Positions 39,578-49,683 of a stretch of 55,459 nucleotides of DNA are shown one piece after another (the stretch's first letter is position 1; each line of letters begins with the position of its first letter). The translations under genes and the position numbers were made by a program. The notes beneath the pieces were generated by a model. That model searched no databases, was not told the origin of the DNA, and worked only from the letters and a program-made list of their open reading frames with translations. Origin of the DNA: Leishmania donovani (lineage: Eukaryota > Euglenozoa > Kinetoplastea > Trypanosomatida > Trypanosomatidae); assembly GCF_000227135.1 (NCBI RefSeq), contig NC_018254.1:1-55459 (forward strand), written 5' to 3'.

Positions 39578-40221
39578 CGCGAAGAGTGTAAAGTTGCGAT
39601 GCGAGTGTGGCCGAGGCGCCTCGTTCCCGTCGCTCTCAGATTCGGGCCTTCCCTGAAGAGCTCCTGTCGCAGTCGAGAAGAAAAGCGACGAGAGACAACG
39701 CGTGGGAGTCACTCACACGCGCACCAGTTGGCGTCGATGTGCACTCGCGTGAGCGTGTGAACGCGCTTGGATTTTAGTCACGCTCGAGTTCGGTCCCAAT
39801 GTGCACTACACGGGAAAACAAGCACACACGTGAAGCGCTCAAAGCAGCAGCAGAAAAAAAATGGATAAAGGCACCATTGGTGGGGAGTAGTTGAATACCG
39901 AAACAAACAATCAAGATAGCGGGCGGCAAACACCACAGAAGAGGACGCCGGTGTGGACAGAGTTCGTGCACGTCGGCAGCTGCCCCGCATGCGCGCAGTC
40001 GAGGCTTATAGGTATCGTGGACAAGAAGATGTCGACGGTATATCGCTTTGCTTGAGCTGCGGTGGCCTTTCCGTGCCCTTAACAAGAGCCACTCACGCGC
40101 GTCTGCGGCGCAGACTCAAGCGCATTTTCGCTTCTTCGGCAATGTCGAACCGCGCCCTTGAAACCATTCCGCGAAACGCGCGCGTGCACTCGAAAACACA
40201 CTTTGCTTCTCTCCAGCACCT
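39578..40221. other. Intergenic, left of repeat copy C
   Basis: About 640 bp without a gene, between the SET gene and repeat copy C. Confidence 0.45.
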
Positions 40222-40909
40222 CCATTCTCTGTCACGGGCACATCGCGTGGTGCCAAGCAGCCCTGCACACACACGCCCTACAGCAACGCGCCGGCTCAGC
40301 CATCCGAGCACGGCCCCTGCCTCATACTCCACACCACCGCCGCGCTCTGCAGGTCGCCGCACACCCGCACCCGTCACGCCGGCGCCCACCTGCTGTGCAT
40401 CCCCGTAGGGGTGGCACACAGGCCCCCTCCCCCCCCCGCACCAGCAACGGCAGTCGGGGCCGGGTGCAATGCGTTCCAGCCACGCCGACACCCTGCCTAC
40501 CACATGGACGGCACAAGCGTGTTCGCTGTCGCGGGCCACCCCGACGCAACGCCACCCAGGGCCCCACCGCCGACACATCAGTGTGGCCATGCATCGCACA
40601 GACCCCCCCCCCCCCCACCCACCCCCAAGGGTCGGGGATGGAGGNNNNNNNNNNNNNNNNNNNNNNNNNNNNNNNNNNNNNNNNNNNNNNNNNNNNNNNN
40701 NNNNNNNNNNNNNNNNNNNNNNNNNNNNNNNNNNNNNNNNNNNTGCCACGTCGTAGGCACTCTCGACCCTTGTCACCACGAGAAGTGGGGCTCCGGCGCT
40801 GGCAGGGGATAGGAGGGGGGAGAGGGGGCTGCCTGGGCATACACCGCATACGGCGTGCGGTGTGCTGGGCGCTGAGGTACTACGCAGAGTGAGGGGTGTC
40901 GCTCTTGTC
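40222..40909 (-). repeat. SIDER-like short retroposon, copy C (48-bp deletion)
   Basis: Same orientation as copies B, D and E. The left end reads CCATTCTCTGTCACGGGCAC: compared with copies B and D it lacks 48 bp that lie between two TGTCACGG direct repeats, leaving a single repeat unit. It keeps the internal part missing from B and D up to a C-run (about 40601-40616), followed by a short unique C/G-rich stretch before the gap. The right end reads GGTACTACGCAGAGTGAGGG. It sits about 200 bp after the stop of the 470-residue gene. Confidence 0.7.
40645..40743. other. Assembly gap (99 N) inside repeat copy C
   Basis: Undetermined bases shortly after a C homopolymer. Confidence 0.99.
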
Positions 40910-41108
40910 AGCAGGTCCTGCATACAGACAGATTTGAAAAACGACACGTGGCGATGTAGGCACGCAGACGCCCATGTGTGCGCGCACACATCCGCCTTCA
41001 CAGAATTGCTCCCCACCAGGGTAAGAGGGCAAGTAGTTATCGTCAGCGATCGGCGAGGCGCAGGAGGAAGAAACATCAGTCGAGCGCCCCGCGGTAACCT
41101 CACACTCC

Positions 41109-42521
41109 TCACTGAGACTTTAGCAAAATCGCAGTGTTGTGCTCGACAACGACGGCTGAAAACGGTTTCCCACTCAACACGCAGAAGAAGTTCCGCGGGG
41201 CGACCATCAGAGGTCCTGCATGATACCGGCCGGCGTCAGGGGCCCGCAAGCGGTTCACGGGGCGATGAACGGAGAGCCGCATCGTCTCCGCGTCCAGGAA
41301 GACAAGCGCACCACTCTCCAGCAGCAACACAATAGTCCATGAAAACGAGCGGACGAGGTGAAGTTCTCGGATGGGGATGTCCTCCGTACAGTAGGTCTGC
41401 ATGGTGGGGGTCAGCGTCACGGTGAGGAACGCCTCAATACGGTGGCGCTTCGGCTCCTGCGCACTAGCGCTGGCGCTATGTCGGACTGTGACGTAAAAGG
41501 AAGCAGCGACGTTGTGGTCGAGCACGACGGCGATGAGGCCAGAAGAGGCGCCATCAGACGCCTCCGCGGCACCCGGCCGGGTAACTGTAGCGTTCGTCAC
41601 TGCATCTGAGGTGCAGTGGTGCAGTAGGCCACACTCACCAACTACCTGCATTCCAGCCGCCTGCAAGAACTGGAGTGCGCTGTTCGACCAAACGCACACG
41701 AGTGTGTCCGCCGACCACCACCCGCAGTAGCACAGCTCCACGGGGGCGCCGGGGCGCGAGTCTCCACCGGCAGACGGAGGAGCGAGAGTGTGCCAGTCGT
41801 CCTCGCTCGCGTACTTACTCTGCAGGGTGACTGTCTCGTCCGGCGATGAGAGAACGGCCGCGCAGTAGCGGATCGACGACGCACCTGGTGCCGCCGAGGA
41901 CTCCTGCTCAATGCAGAGTAGTGCCAGGATGCCACTGCCTTTGGAATTAAAGTGAACGGACGAGTGTAGCACCGCACCGGCTGCCACCGCCGGAAACGGC
42001 TTCACCTTGGCCATGTCACTGCGCGACACTTTCTTTCGCTCCAGCACAGTTGACATATCCATCGGACACACGCATACGACGTTGTCGAGCGTCATGCACA
42101 ACAGTGTCTGAACAGCGGCCGGATTGGTACCGGCTGAAACGGTGTGCGTTGCCACAGCGACGAGCTGCTGCGAAGCAGCAGACACACGTCCAGGTCCCTG
42201 CCCTTGCCCTCCACGATCACTGTCGCGCTGCGATCTACGGGAATCGCGATCGACCTCGAAGAGGTAAATCTTGGACAGGTTTGACGTGTTCAGGAGGCAC
42301 ACACTTCCGTTGCTAAGTCCGCAGCAGAGATAGGACGGCTGGGCAACCGATGCGCCCATGATCCACGTGCAGTCAGACACAAAGACGGAGCTCGACGTAG
42401 AGGACGAGGTCACTTGCCGCTCCACTTCGCCTTTCACGTAGCGGGCGATAGACTTCTCCGTCATGTCGCGTCGCGACCTGTGGTCCTCCGACTCTAGATC
42501 GATCTTCCATTGATCCTGCAT
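41109..42521 (-). CDS. Protein of unknown function, beta-propeller-like texture
   Basis: 470 residues from the ATG at 42521. No family is recognised. The sequence alternates short hydrophobic strands and polar loops (PSYLCCGLSNGSVCLLNTSN, LLCMTLDNVVCVCPMD, VVGECGLLHHC, IRELHLVRSFSWTIVLLLES followed by GALVFLDAETMRL), as in WD40 or related beta-propellers. Canonical WD dipeptides are lacking. Gly- and Gln-rich insertions occur near 95-115. No signal peptide or membrane helix is seen. A scaffold role is plausible from fold only. Repeat copy C lies about 200 bp downstream of its stop, in the likely 3' UTR. Confidence 0.7.
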   Translation of the reverse strand: MQDQWKIDLESEDHRSRRDMTEKSIARYVKGEVERQVTSSSTSSSVFVSDCTWIMGASVAQPSYLCCGLSNGSVCLLNTSNLSKIYLFEVDRDSRRSQRDSDRGGQGQGPGRVSAASQQLVAVATHTVSAGTNPAAVQTLLCMTLDNVVCVCPMDMSTVLERKKVSRSDMAKVKPFPAVAAGAVLHSSVHFNSKGSGILALLCIEQESSAAPGASSIRYCAAVLSSPDETVTLQSKYASEDDWHTLAPPSAGGDSRPGAPVELCYCGWWSADTLVCVWSNSALQFLQAAGMQVVGECGLLHHCTSDAVTNATVTRPGAAEASDGASSGLIAVVLDHNVAASFYVTVRHSASASAQEPKRHRIEAFLTVTLTPTMQTYCTEDIPIRELHLVRSFSWTIVLLLESGALVFLDAETMRLSVHRPVNRLRAPDAGRYHAGPLMVAPRNFFCVLSGKPFSAVVVEHNTAILLKSQ

Positions 42522-43362
42522 CGCCGAGGTCGTTGATGCAGTGGAAGAGGAAGAGGCAGAGAGGCGGGAGGTTCAGCGAGAGGAAGGAAGAGAATGCACC
42601 GGTCCTCTCAAGCGTTGTCACTGCTGCATACGCCGACAACGGAGAGAGGAGGAAAAGGGCAGCATTGAGCGGAAGGTCGGTGTGTGTGAAAGGTGGACAA
42701 GAGAGACAAAAAGTCAATGACGTGCATCGTCATGTAAATCGCAGGAGCGGAGAAGAAGCAATACGACAGCAAGGAGACGCGGGAAGCGCGAAGGAGAAGT
42801 CCATATGCGGCAGCCGATGGGCCCATTCGCTGAAACAACACCCCAGATGCAGGCTGCGACAGCGACGGCGAGTGTGCAGAGGGAGGAGCCTGTAAACCGG
42901 CACGCACGCCTTCAGCCCTACGCCCCACCCTAACTCGGTTCACTCTCTCGCCTACGCACGTCGCACCACTGAGGTGGAACGAAAAGGAGGCGCGTGCGCC
43001 GTGACCGGGCGTGCGAGTAAAGTGCTTGCTCCCGTATAGTTGATGGCTGCTGATGTTGTGCTTTCCTATCGTTGTATCCGTGCGGCCCTAACAATAAACA
43101 TTTCACCGTTCGCCACAAACACACACACGTCATGAACGCAAAAAAGGATATCAGCAAGCACACGGCACGCATACATGCGAATGCGCGGCAAGAGATGTGA
43201 AGAAAACAACACAAGGCACACGCGCCCATAACAGCTCCGCACCGTGCCACCACAAAGATAGCCGCGGAAAGCAGGCTCAGCGACGTAAATGAAAAGATAG
43301 CAGCGCCACTGGTGCATCTCACACTGACCTCAACAACAAGAGAGGGGTTGTTTCTGGTCTTC
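42522..43362. other. Intergenic between unknown gene and small basic protein
   Basis: About 840 bp with no recognised gene. AC-rich alternating stretches near 43117-43130. Confidence 0.45.
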
Positions 43363-43902
43363 TCAATCATCCTCGTCCTCTACAGCATCGGGGATCGCTT
43401 CAAAGCCAGAGGGCGGGCTCTTGGCACCGCTAGAGTTGAGTACTTTGAAGCGATTGCCAGACAGCTTTCGGTCGTTGCGCTGCGCCTTGTTGATGTCCTT
43501 ATGCATCCGATAGATCGATGGCAAGGACGTGCCGTGAATGGTCATGTCATAAAGAAGCTTCCCATACATGGCGTTGTCCTCGTTGGGGATGTCGCGGCGG
43601 GCAAAGAGCTCGTAGTGCGTGTTGTTCGGTAAGCGCTTCTTCATGATGAACTCTGGCAGGTTCTGGCCGTAGCCGGGCCGCAAGTTGCGCATTGGGTACC
43701 CGGTGAAAGTGTTGAACTCCGGTGACATGTGACGCTCGTCCTCCAACTGCCAAGCACCCGGTGCCTTCTCCTCGATGTACTCCTGAAAGATGCGCGCCCG
43801 TGCGAGTCGGAGGTCCCAACGCTGCGCGCATGGGACCGGAAGGTGGTGAGGGTGAGTGTAGCCCACCTTGTGAACGCCGTAGCGCAGAGAGCTACGGAGC
43901 AT
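43363..43902 (-). CDS. Small basic, probably mitochondrial protein
   Basis: 179 residues from the ATG at 43902 (MLRSSLRYGVHKVGYTHPHH), a plausible short presequence. No membrane helix. The body is rich in Arg, Tyr, Pro and Asn with motifs such as FNTFTGYPMRNLRPGYGQNL, LPEFIMKKRLPNNTHYELFA and an acidic end (DAVEDEDD). This composition resembles trypanosomatid mitoribosomal or respiratory-complex accessory subunits, which are highly divergent. Identity cannot be fixed from sequence. It lies directly left of the proteasome alpha-7 gene. Confidence 0.75.
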   Translation of the reverse strand: MLRSSLRYGVHKVGYTHPHHLPVPCAQRWDLRLARARIFQEYIEEKAPGAWQLEDERHMSPEFNTFTGYPMRNLRPGYGQNLPEFIMKKRLPNNTHYELFARRDIPNEDNAMYGKLLYDMTIHGTSLPSIYRMHKDINKAQRNDRKLSGNRFKVLNSSGAKSPPSGFEAIPDAVEDEDD

Positions 43903-44562
43903 GTGCGCTTCACTTGACCTTCGGGCTAAGAGTTTAATGGGTGGAGTGGCACGGAGGCAGCAGCGGAAAAGAAGAGGAGAGAAAAGGAAACAGCGAGGTA
44001 AAGAAGTGGCACGCGCTTAACGCTGCTGTCGCCAGCAGAGCCTGCCCTCTTCCCGCGGTCAGGACTCGGGCCGCTTCAGCGCGAGAGTCCTTTTGACCGT
44101 CTGTGCGCGCGGTTGGAAACAATGCGCTCGTCTCGCTTACGGGGCGCGCGGGTCCCATGACGGGGAAGACGAAATGCGGGAGCCGTGAGGGAAGCAGCGG
44201 CGTCACTGCATTGTATTAGGCGCTGTCAGAAGTTGTGCTCACAGTGGTGGTTGGCTCCGGCATAACATCATCTCCGCCAATCCGTAATGAGCAGTGACCG
44301 CTCCCACATGCGTTGGCCCTCTCAAGAGAAAGGGAGAGGCAAAAAAAATGGGAGGCCACCCGGGATGGATACAAAAGGGGGTGAGAAAGGAGAACTGCAG
44401 AGGGAGGTCACACGCCGTCGTGGCTCAAGAACTTCTCCACACTCTGCATGCATGCCGGTATAACAGGGATAAACGAGATTCTCGGAGTCGCCGACATCTT
44501 CTTCTCTACAACTCTTGTCATGCATGCGTGAGTAAGCTCCGCGACCCTCTCCTGCACCTCCA

Positions 44563-44617
<55 letters not shown>

Positions 44618-44984
44618 ATCAATCTGTCTATTTTCCTACACCGCCATTCCGTCTTCCCTAGCCTGCAGCTTCCCCGCGCATGCCAAGACGCGGGTATCTC
44701 ATACGGCATAGGCGCCTCACGATAACACTACAGGAAAAAAGCGGGGCTCGCACCCGTGTCCACGCCAACACATACACGCCGCCGAAACAAAGAAATAAAG
44801 GGAAGAGACAAGAACGGCGGGCAGGGGAGAAGACGCAACACTTGAGCAAGAGAATCCGAGGGTAAGACGTGCGTGCATCGCGTCACGCTCGCGGACGACG
44901 CAGCAAACCACACATGCACACCCGTCAGCTCTCTCCCACAGGTCAGCTGAAGCTCACAGGCGTCATCACAAAACTGCGGCAACA
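43903..44984. other. Intergenic with long CA repeat
   Basis: About 1.1 kb without a gene. It holds the CA repeat at 44570-44611, the longest dinucleotide array in the window. Left part: splice region of the small basic protein gene. Right part: 3' UTR of the proteasome gene. Confidence 0.48.
44570..44611. repeat. (CA)~20 microsatellite
   Basis: About 20 uninterrupted CA units, likely length-polymorphic between strains. Confidence 0.97.
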
Positions 44985-45701
44985 TCAGTTCGACGTTTCC
45001 GACGGAACCATGTCAGCCGCCACGTGCACAAACATGCGATCCGACTTGTCGCAGACCCACGCAACTTCCACTTCGTAAAGCTTGTCCTTCTGCTTGTCAT
45101 GCACATCGTGAAGGATGTTGGCCAGCTTCACTACCGCATCGTCGCAAGTGAGGCTGGAGAAGTCGAGCTTCTCCAGCTCGCTCTTTGCCACTGTCTTGGC
45201 CTTGCCGAGCGCAACGCCGTAGTACCCGGCCACCGTGCCGCTGGGATCGCTAACGAAGAGCTGCGGTCCGTCATCAGCATACGACGCGATGATGGCCGAG
45301 CACCCGAACGGGCGGTACGCAAAGTGGGTGGTGTACACATGCATGAACTCCCCCACGCGATTTGCCAGCACCGAACCGCGGATGGGGGTGGCGAAAATGT
45401 CGCGACTATTCTCCGCCTCCTGCCGCGCGCGAGAGACAATCGCGCGCCCGTCCGGGAGAAGACCGCAGATGCAAATGCCGGCCTGGCGGTCCACGGCGTG
45501 GATGCGGTTGTTCGAGCCTTTCTCCAGCATGCGACTCGTGTGAATTTTTTCCACCGCGACCACAACGCCGTCCTTGCAGCACGCCGCAACGGCGGTGCTG
45601 CTGTTGTCGACAGCCTTGCCGGCGTACTCCACCTGAAACACGCGACCTTCGGCCGAAAATACGTCCGTCGACTGATCGTGGCCGCTGCCTGTGCCCGCCA
45701 T
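44985..45701 (-). CDS. PSA7: 20S proteasome subunit alpha-7 (PSMA3 type)
   Basis: 238 residues from the ATG at 45701 (MAGTGSGHDQS); the frame extends upstream only from TTG. The alpha-subunit signature is evident: TGSGHDQSTDVFSAEGRVFQ then VEYAGKAVDNSSTAVA, matching the human PSMA3 start with its VFQVEYA core. Internal segments also match this subunit: GSNNRIHAVDRQAGICICGL, RPFGCSAIIASYADDGPQL, DPSGTVAGYYGVALGKAK and LHDVHDKQKDKLYEVEVAWV. It lacks the acidic C-terminal tail of the animal protein, so it is slightly shorter than human PSMA3 (about 255). It forms part of the gate ring of the 20S core. Alpha subunits have no catalytic threonine, as seen here. Confidence 0.97.
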   Translation of the reverse strand: MAGTGSGHDQSTDVFSAEGRVFQVEYAGKAVDNSSTAVAACCKDGVVVAVEKIHTSRMLEKGSNNRIHAVDRQAGICICGLLPDGRAIVSRARQEAENSRDIFATPIRGSVLANRVGEFMHVYTTHFAYRPFGCSAIIASYADDGPQLFVSDPSGTVAGYYGVALGKAKTVAKSELEKLDFSSLTCDDAVVKLANILHDVHDKQKDKLYEVEVAWVCDKSDRMFVHVAADMVPSETSN

Positions 45702-46464
45702 CGTGAGAAGTCTCAAAGGGTGATTTGATATCTGAAGCTGAGCGCCTTTACGTCTGGCACTACTTCTGAGCGAAGAGGTGCGCCGGGACAGACCGTGAGC
45801 AGGATAGAGATTGAGGAGAGGGATATGTGCTCCGGAGAAAACAACTGCCTATCGGCACGGCGCGCCTGTGCGTGCGGATGTGCTTGCGTATGGAGAGAAA
45901 GTGCGAGACCTGCAGGCGAATGCTTCTCTTCCTGCACTGTTGCCTTCCCAGAGAAGGAAAAGGAAATCGAGAGTCGAGATCGAGGAAATAACGTCACTGG
46001 AGTGCTTCGAAAGGCTGCAGAAGACGGAGCAAAAGGAGAAAGAAGGTGCAACGATGAAGAAAAATGCGCGTTTTTTTTGTGTATGGTGGTGGTGGGGAGG
46101 GGGGGGGCAGTGGCGCACGGATGTAGAGAGAGGGAAGAGAGGTGGGCGAACGAGAGGGGAGCAGGAGAAGAGGAGCACGAAAGAAGCAGGTCCCGACAAC
46201 CGCTGAGAACGGCGCTAGTGGCATTGCAATGAAGCGAGAACTTCTCAGCTCTCGTAACTTGTGTGTGCATGTCTTGCACCGCGCTTACCGCGAGTGTCGT
46301 GAGAGGAAGAGGATATGAGCTGAGCGATGAATGAGGCGCTTCGCCCACCTGAGTACAACGAGCCGACACGCTCCACTCCTTGTCCTTTTCCTTCACCGTT
46401 GTCTGTGTTTAATGTACAGAAAGGGAATGCGCGGCGTGACAAAGAGCGTGCTGTCGCGCTTCCT
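45702..46464. other. Intergenic between proteasome gene and LRR-CCCH gene
   Basis: About 760 bp without a gene. Purine-rich on the plus strand at 45950-46200 with a T-run at 46071-46078 and a G-run at 46097-46108. It combines the LRR-CCCH 3' UTR and the proteasome splice region. Confidence 0.45.
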
Positions 46465-47583
46465 CTAACCAGATGAGGGACGGGGTGCCAGACGTCGCGC
46501 AACAACGCCCACAAGCCCCACAGCAAGAAAACCGCAGCACATACCCGCCAGTCCACTCAGCAACGGTGACCATCGTGTCTGCTGCACCGGCGGCATCGCA
46601 GCCGGCGCAGGCGCTGCCGCGGGGGTGTTGCTGTCCTGTTCTCTTCGACGTCGTGCGTTGTTGACGCGAGGAGTTCGCTTGGCCTCGTCCTCTGGATTGC
46701 GCCAGGAAGGGCCGTCAGTAGGGCGCGGTGGCAACCGCTCCTCCCAGTTGCCACCGTTAGCGAACAGCTCCGATATCTTTGCAGAGAGCGACGTATCAGT
46801 CTCGTCCATTCCGCTCTTCCCGAGGGAGTGGGAGTAGAGGCACATCTCGCCGTTCGGGCAGCATCCGAACAAGTGCGCAACGCAGTAGTGCACCTTCTTT
46901 TCCTGAGCTCGAACGATCTGCTGGAGGCGGTGCTTCAAGCGGCCGAGATCAGCGGGGCGGAGCACTGATTCATCCACCTCTCCCTTGTTGCCTTCAAAGT
47001 TGCTCTGGTTGAACTGACAGGCAACGTCGATCTCGTCCAGCACATCATCGGCGATGAGGGTGTCATCCACGATGACGGTGCGCAGATACGGGTTGATGTG
47101 GGCCAAGGCAGCGATAGACCGGCCTGCTTCATCCTCCAACGGAGTGTTTGAGAGGTCAATGTAGTTCACTCGGGACCGCACGAGCGCCTCGCAGAGGGAA
47201 CAAATCGCCTCGTCGCTGATGTTGATGCCTCTCAGAGTGAGCGCCTCCACGGAAAGGTTGTATTGAAACGCCATGGAGAGGGAGTAAACTTCGGCATCGC
47301 CGAAGAAGCCGGAGAAGTCGTCGTAAACAAGAATGGATCGGATCAAGTTGTTCAGAGTCTCCTCTGCCAACATGTGAAACTCATCCTCGCATACGTTTGT
47401 GTAGTTGCTGTTGTGGTTCGTGAAGTAGCACAGCGCCTGCTCTAGCTGGTGCAAGCTAAACGACTCGCAGCTGCCTGACACGACCTGGATTACTAGACTG
47501 CGCGAGTTCTCGCACTTGCCTTGCGCCGACACAGCTTCAGAGAGTGTGCGTACCGCACCAAGAACACGGCCTCTCGACTCCAT
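46465..47583 (-). CDS. LRR + CCCH zinc-finger protein with C-terminal membrane anchor
   Basis: 372 residues from the ATG at 47583 (MESRGRVLGAV); upstream codons of the open frame start only at GTG. Residues of about 80-200 are leucine-rich-repeat-like: YNLSVEALTLRGINISDEAI, CEALVRSRVNYIDLSNTPLE and HINPYLRTVIVDDTLIADDV follow the ribonuclease-inhibitor pattern. A CCCH finger follows: C234, C242, C248, H252 (Cx7Cx5Cx3H, VAHLFGCCPNGEMCLYSH). A low-complexity linker with Arg and Ala/Pro runs leads to a C-terminal membrane helix (about 338-362, SPLLSGLAGMCCGFLAVGLV) and a basic end. This implies an RNA-binding protein fixed to a membrane, cytosol-facing. Function unknown; organelle not readable. 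Confidence 0.84.
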   Translation of the reverse strand: MESRGRVLGAVRTLSEAVSAQGKCENSRSLVIQVVSGSCESFSLHQLEQALCYFTNHNSNYTNVCEDEFHMLAEETLNNLIRSILVYDDFSGFFGDAEVYSLSMAFQYNLSVEALTLRGINISDEAICSLCEALVRSRVNYIDLSNTPLEDEAGRSIAALAHINPYLRTVIVDDTLIADDVLDEIDVACQFNQSNFEGNKGEVDESVLRPADLGRLKHRLQQIVRAQEKKVHYCVAHLFGCCPNGEMCLYSHSLGKSGMDETDTSLSAKISELFANGGNWEERLPPRPTDGPSWRNPEDEAKRTPRVNNARRRREQDSNTPAAAPAPAAMPPVQQTRWSPLLSGLAGMCCGFLAVGLVGVVARRLAPRPSSG

Positions 47584-48325
47584 TCCGGTAGCGTGCGTCA
47601 CCCGCAGACGAGGGCGGCTTTCTCTCGCTCTCGTCAGGAAAGATACGCGGCGGCGCACTCGACGGCTCGCCGAGAGCGAGGCATGGGTAGAAAAATAATC
47701 AGAGAGGCGGACGAGAGGAAATTAGAGAGGGTGGAATTCCTCAAGAAGTGGCGGCAATCTCATGGGTGTATGAGAGGCAGAAAGCATGGCGTTGGCGCGC
47801 AGTGGACCGCACCAGCATGACACGCTCGCCTTGCACTCAAAGACAAGAGAGAAGAAATCGGGGGCGGGGTATGGCTCACGATGGTGTCGACCGGTGCACT
47901 CCTGTCTTCCGCAGCCCCCGCTCCCTCTGGCCCCTAGTCGAGGGCGCCGCCCACCTTCTCTCTCTCGGTCCGGCAAGTTGTGCTGCAACACACCAAGCAA
48001 GTTTGCCGCAAGGGAAACGTGAGCGCACGGCGGGTTTGATAGCCACGACGATGGAGACGGCCTCGATGAGTACTACGCTCTTCTTCGCTAGTGTGCTCGC
48101 AACGAGTTGACGTCTTTCGGAAAGATAGAGTTCGGTTCATGCGATAAGACTTCAGATAAGAGAGCTAAAATCCATCCATATCTGTGCGGTCTCTTAGCAT
48201 CTTGCACAGTGGAAAGAGAGAGAGCAAGCAAGCGAGCGAGAGGGCAAACAAAAAAAAGAGTCATGAATAAGGATGTGTGCAAGTGCTTGCCACCAGCAAA
48301 GAGCTTATTTTCCGTAGAGCACACC
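47584..48325. other. Intergenic between LRR-CCCH and VIT1 genes
   Basis: About 740 bp with no recognised gene; no obvious repeats. Likely VIT1 3' UTR and LRR-CCCH splice region. Confidence 0.45.
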
Positions 48326-49195
48326 TTACACAGGCAAGGAAGTCGTGGCCTCGTCCCCGTTAGTGAGCGCCATCTGAATCAGGTGGCCAGCCATGAAGCT
48401 GACGATACCGCTGATTAAGCCGTTGAGCACCATAAGCACCGCCGAGCGCCCCATGCTGACGCCGACGAGGTAACCCTTCACCGAGCCCAGGAAGACCAGC
48501 GAGGCCATCGTGAGAAAGCAGGACACGAAAAAAACGAAGTCTACGCCCTGGCCTTTGCCTGGAAGATACGCTAGGAGAGGGATGGAGCCGAAGAACATGA
48601 AGGATGCGAACATCACGACACCTTGCTTCTTGGGGCCGTGAGCGTCGTCGATGTCCACCAGAAGCCCGAGCTCCTCCACCATCATGAAGTCCACAAACAT
48701 CTTCGGGTCTTTGGAGATGATGCCGACAATCGTGTGCGCGTCGTCGAAGGAGAGCCCCTTCGCCATGTATATCTGCACCATTTCGTCTATTTCCAAGTCA
48801 AACGAGTTCTCCACTTCCCACTCTTCGCGGCGCCGCTCCGAGATGGCGTTCTCCCGCTCAGCCTCGCCAGAGACGTACTCGCCGAATCCCATAGCAAAGC
48901 CATCGGCGATAACGTTGGAGAAACCGAAAATGAGTACCGTGGCTTTGTTGCCCCCACTCCCGGCCGCCGCGGCAATAATGGCGAAAGTGGTCATGATGCC
49001 GTCCAGACCGCCAAACACGAGGGACTTCACATATTCGGAGGCACTCACGTTGTGGTTCTCCTGCGGCATCTCCTTCATGTGCTCACGACGCGACGCCTCC
49101 ACGTCGCCGGCGCGGAAGGCGGCGCGAGCGGCATCACAGCTCTTGTAGCCCTTCTTCTCCGTTGCCGAAACATTCAGCGCGGTGGACTCAGACAT
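48326..49195 (-). CDS. VIT1: Vacuolar iron transporter (VIT1/CCC1 family)
   Basis: 289 residues from the ATG at 49195 (MSESTALNVSATEKK); the open frame extends 70 codons upstream but without conservation and from a non-start region. The first membrane helix holds the family signature VKSLVFGGLDGIMTTFAIIA with the conserved metal-path aspartate. Next come SNVIADGFAMGFGEYVSGEA and the charged ERENAISERRREEWEVENSF region, the cytosolic metal-binding domain rich in Glu, with MVEELG and DDAHGP downstream. Three further helices complete a five-helix VIT fold. The family exports Fe(II) or Mn(II) from cytosol into a storage organelle by proton antiport. A Leishmania VIT1 has been described as giving iron resistance. 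Confidence 0.95.
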   Translation of the reverse strand: MSESTALNVSATEKKGYKSCDAARAAFRAGDVEASRREHMKEMPQENHNVSASEYVKSLVFGGLDGIMTTFAIIAAAAGSGGNKATVLIFGFSNVIADGFAMGFGEYVSGEAERENAISERRREEWEVENSFDLEIDEMVQIYMAKGLSFDDAHTIVGIISKDPKMFVDFMMVEELGLLVDIDDAHGPKKQGVVMFASFMFFGSIPLLAYLPGKGQGVDFVFFVSCFLTMASLVFLGSVKGYLVGVSMGRSAVLMVLNGLISGIVSFMAGHLIQMALTNGDEATTSLPV

Positions 49196-49683
49196 GGTGC
49201 CCGATAGAGAGTACACAGAGCAAAAAAGGGGGTTTCCGCGTAGGGAGACACGCTTTCTCTCGTGTGGGGTATGAATTTGTGTTGTTTTGTGTTGTGGTGT
49301 AGAGGGAGACGAGGAATCGGCGAGTGGAGCGCGCGGAAAAGGACGTGAAAAAAGAAAACAAAGAAGGGGAATCACAGAAACGAGAAATCTGCAACAGGAG
49401 AACACAAGCAGCGCTCAGCGCAAAAGACGGTCCCAGAAGCACGCCCCTTTCGACGAGGGGTGCAGAAAAGCAAAGTGCTCGTGTACAAGACGCTGGTGGG
49501 GTGAAGGTGCGAACAAGACGCGAATGCAAGCAGAGGGGTCAGTGGGCAGCAGGAGAGTAGACGAGAGAAAAAGAGCCACTCACCCGATTCGACGACGCGC
49601 ACAAGACGGAGAAGCGGGAAGGAAAGACGGCACCAGAAAACGTGCACAGCAGTGTGTATTATTGATTTTCTTCTTCAGGCTGA
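49196..49683. other. Intergenic between VIT1 gene and repeat copy D
   Basis: About 490 bp, purine-rich on the plus strand (about 49299-49400), i.e. pyrimidine-rich on the transcribed strand, a candidate splice region for VIT1. No gene. Confidence 0.45.

Noticed and set aside
44570..44611. CA array as centromere or replication origin
   Set aside because: A simple microsatellite of about 42 bp; nothing else around it supports such a role.
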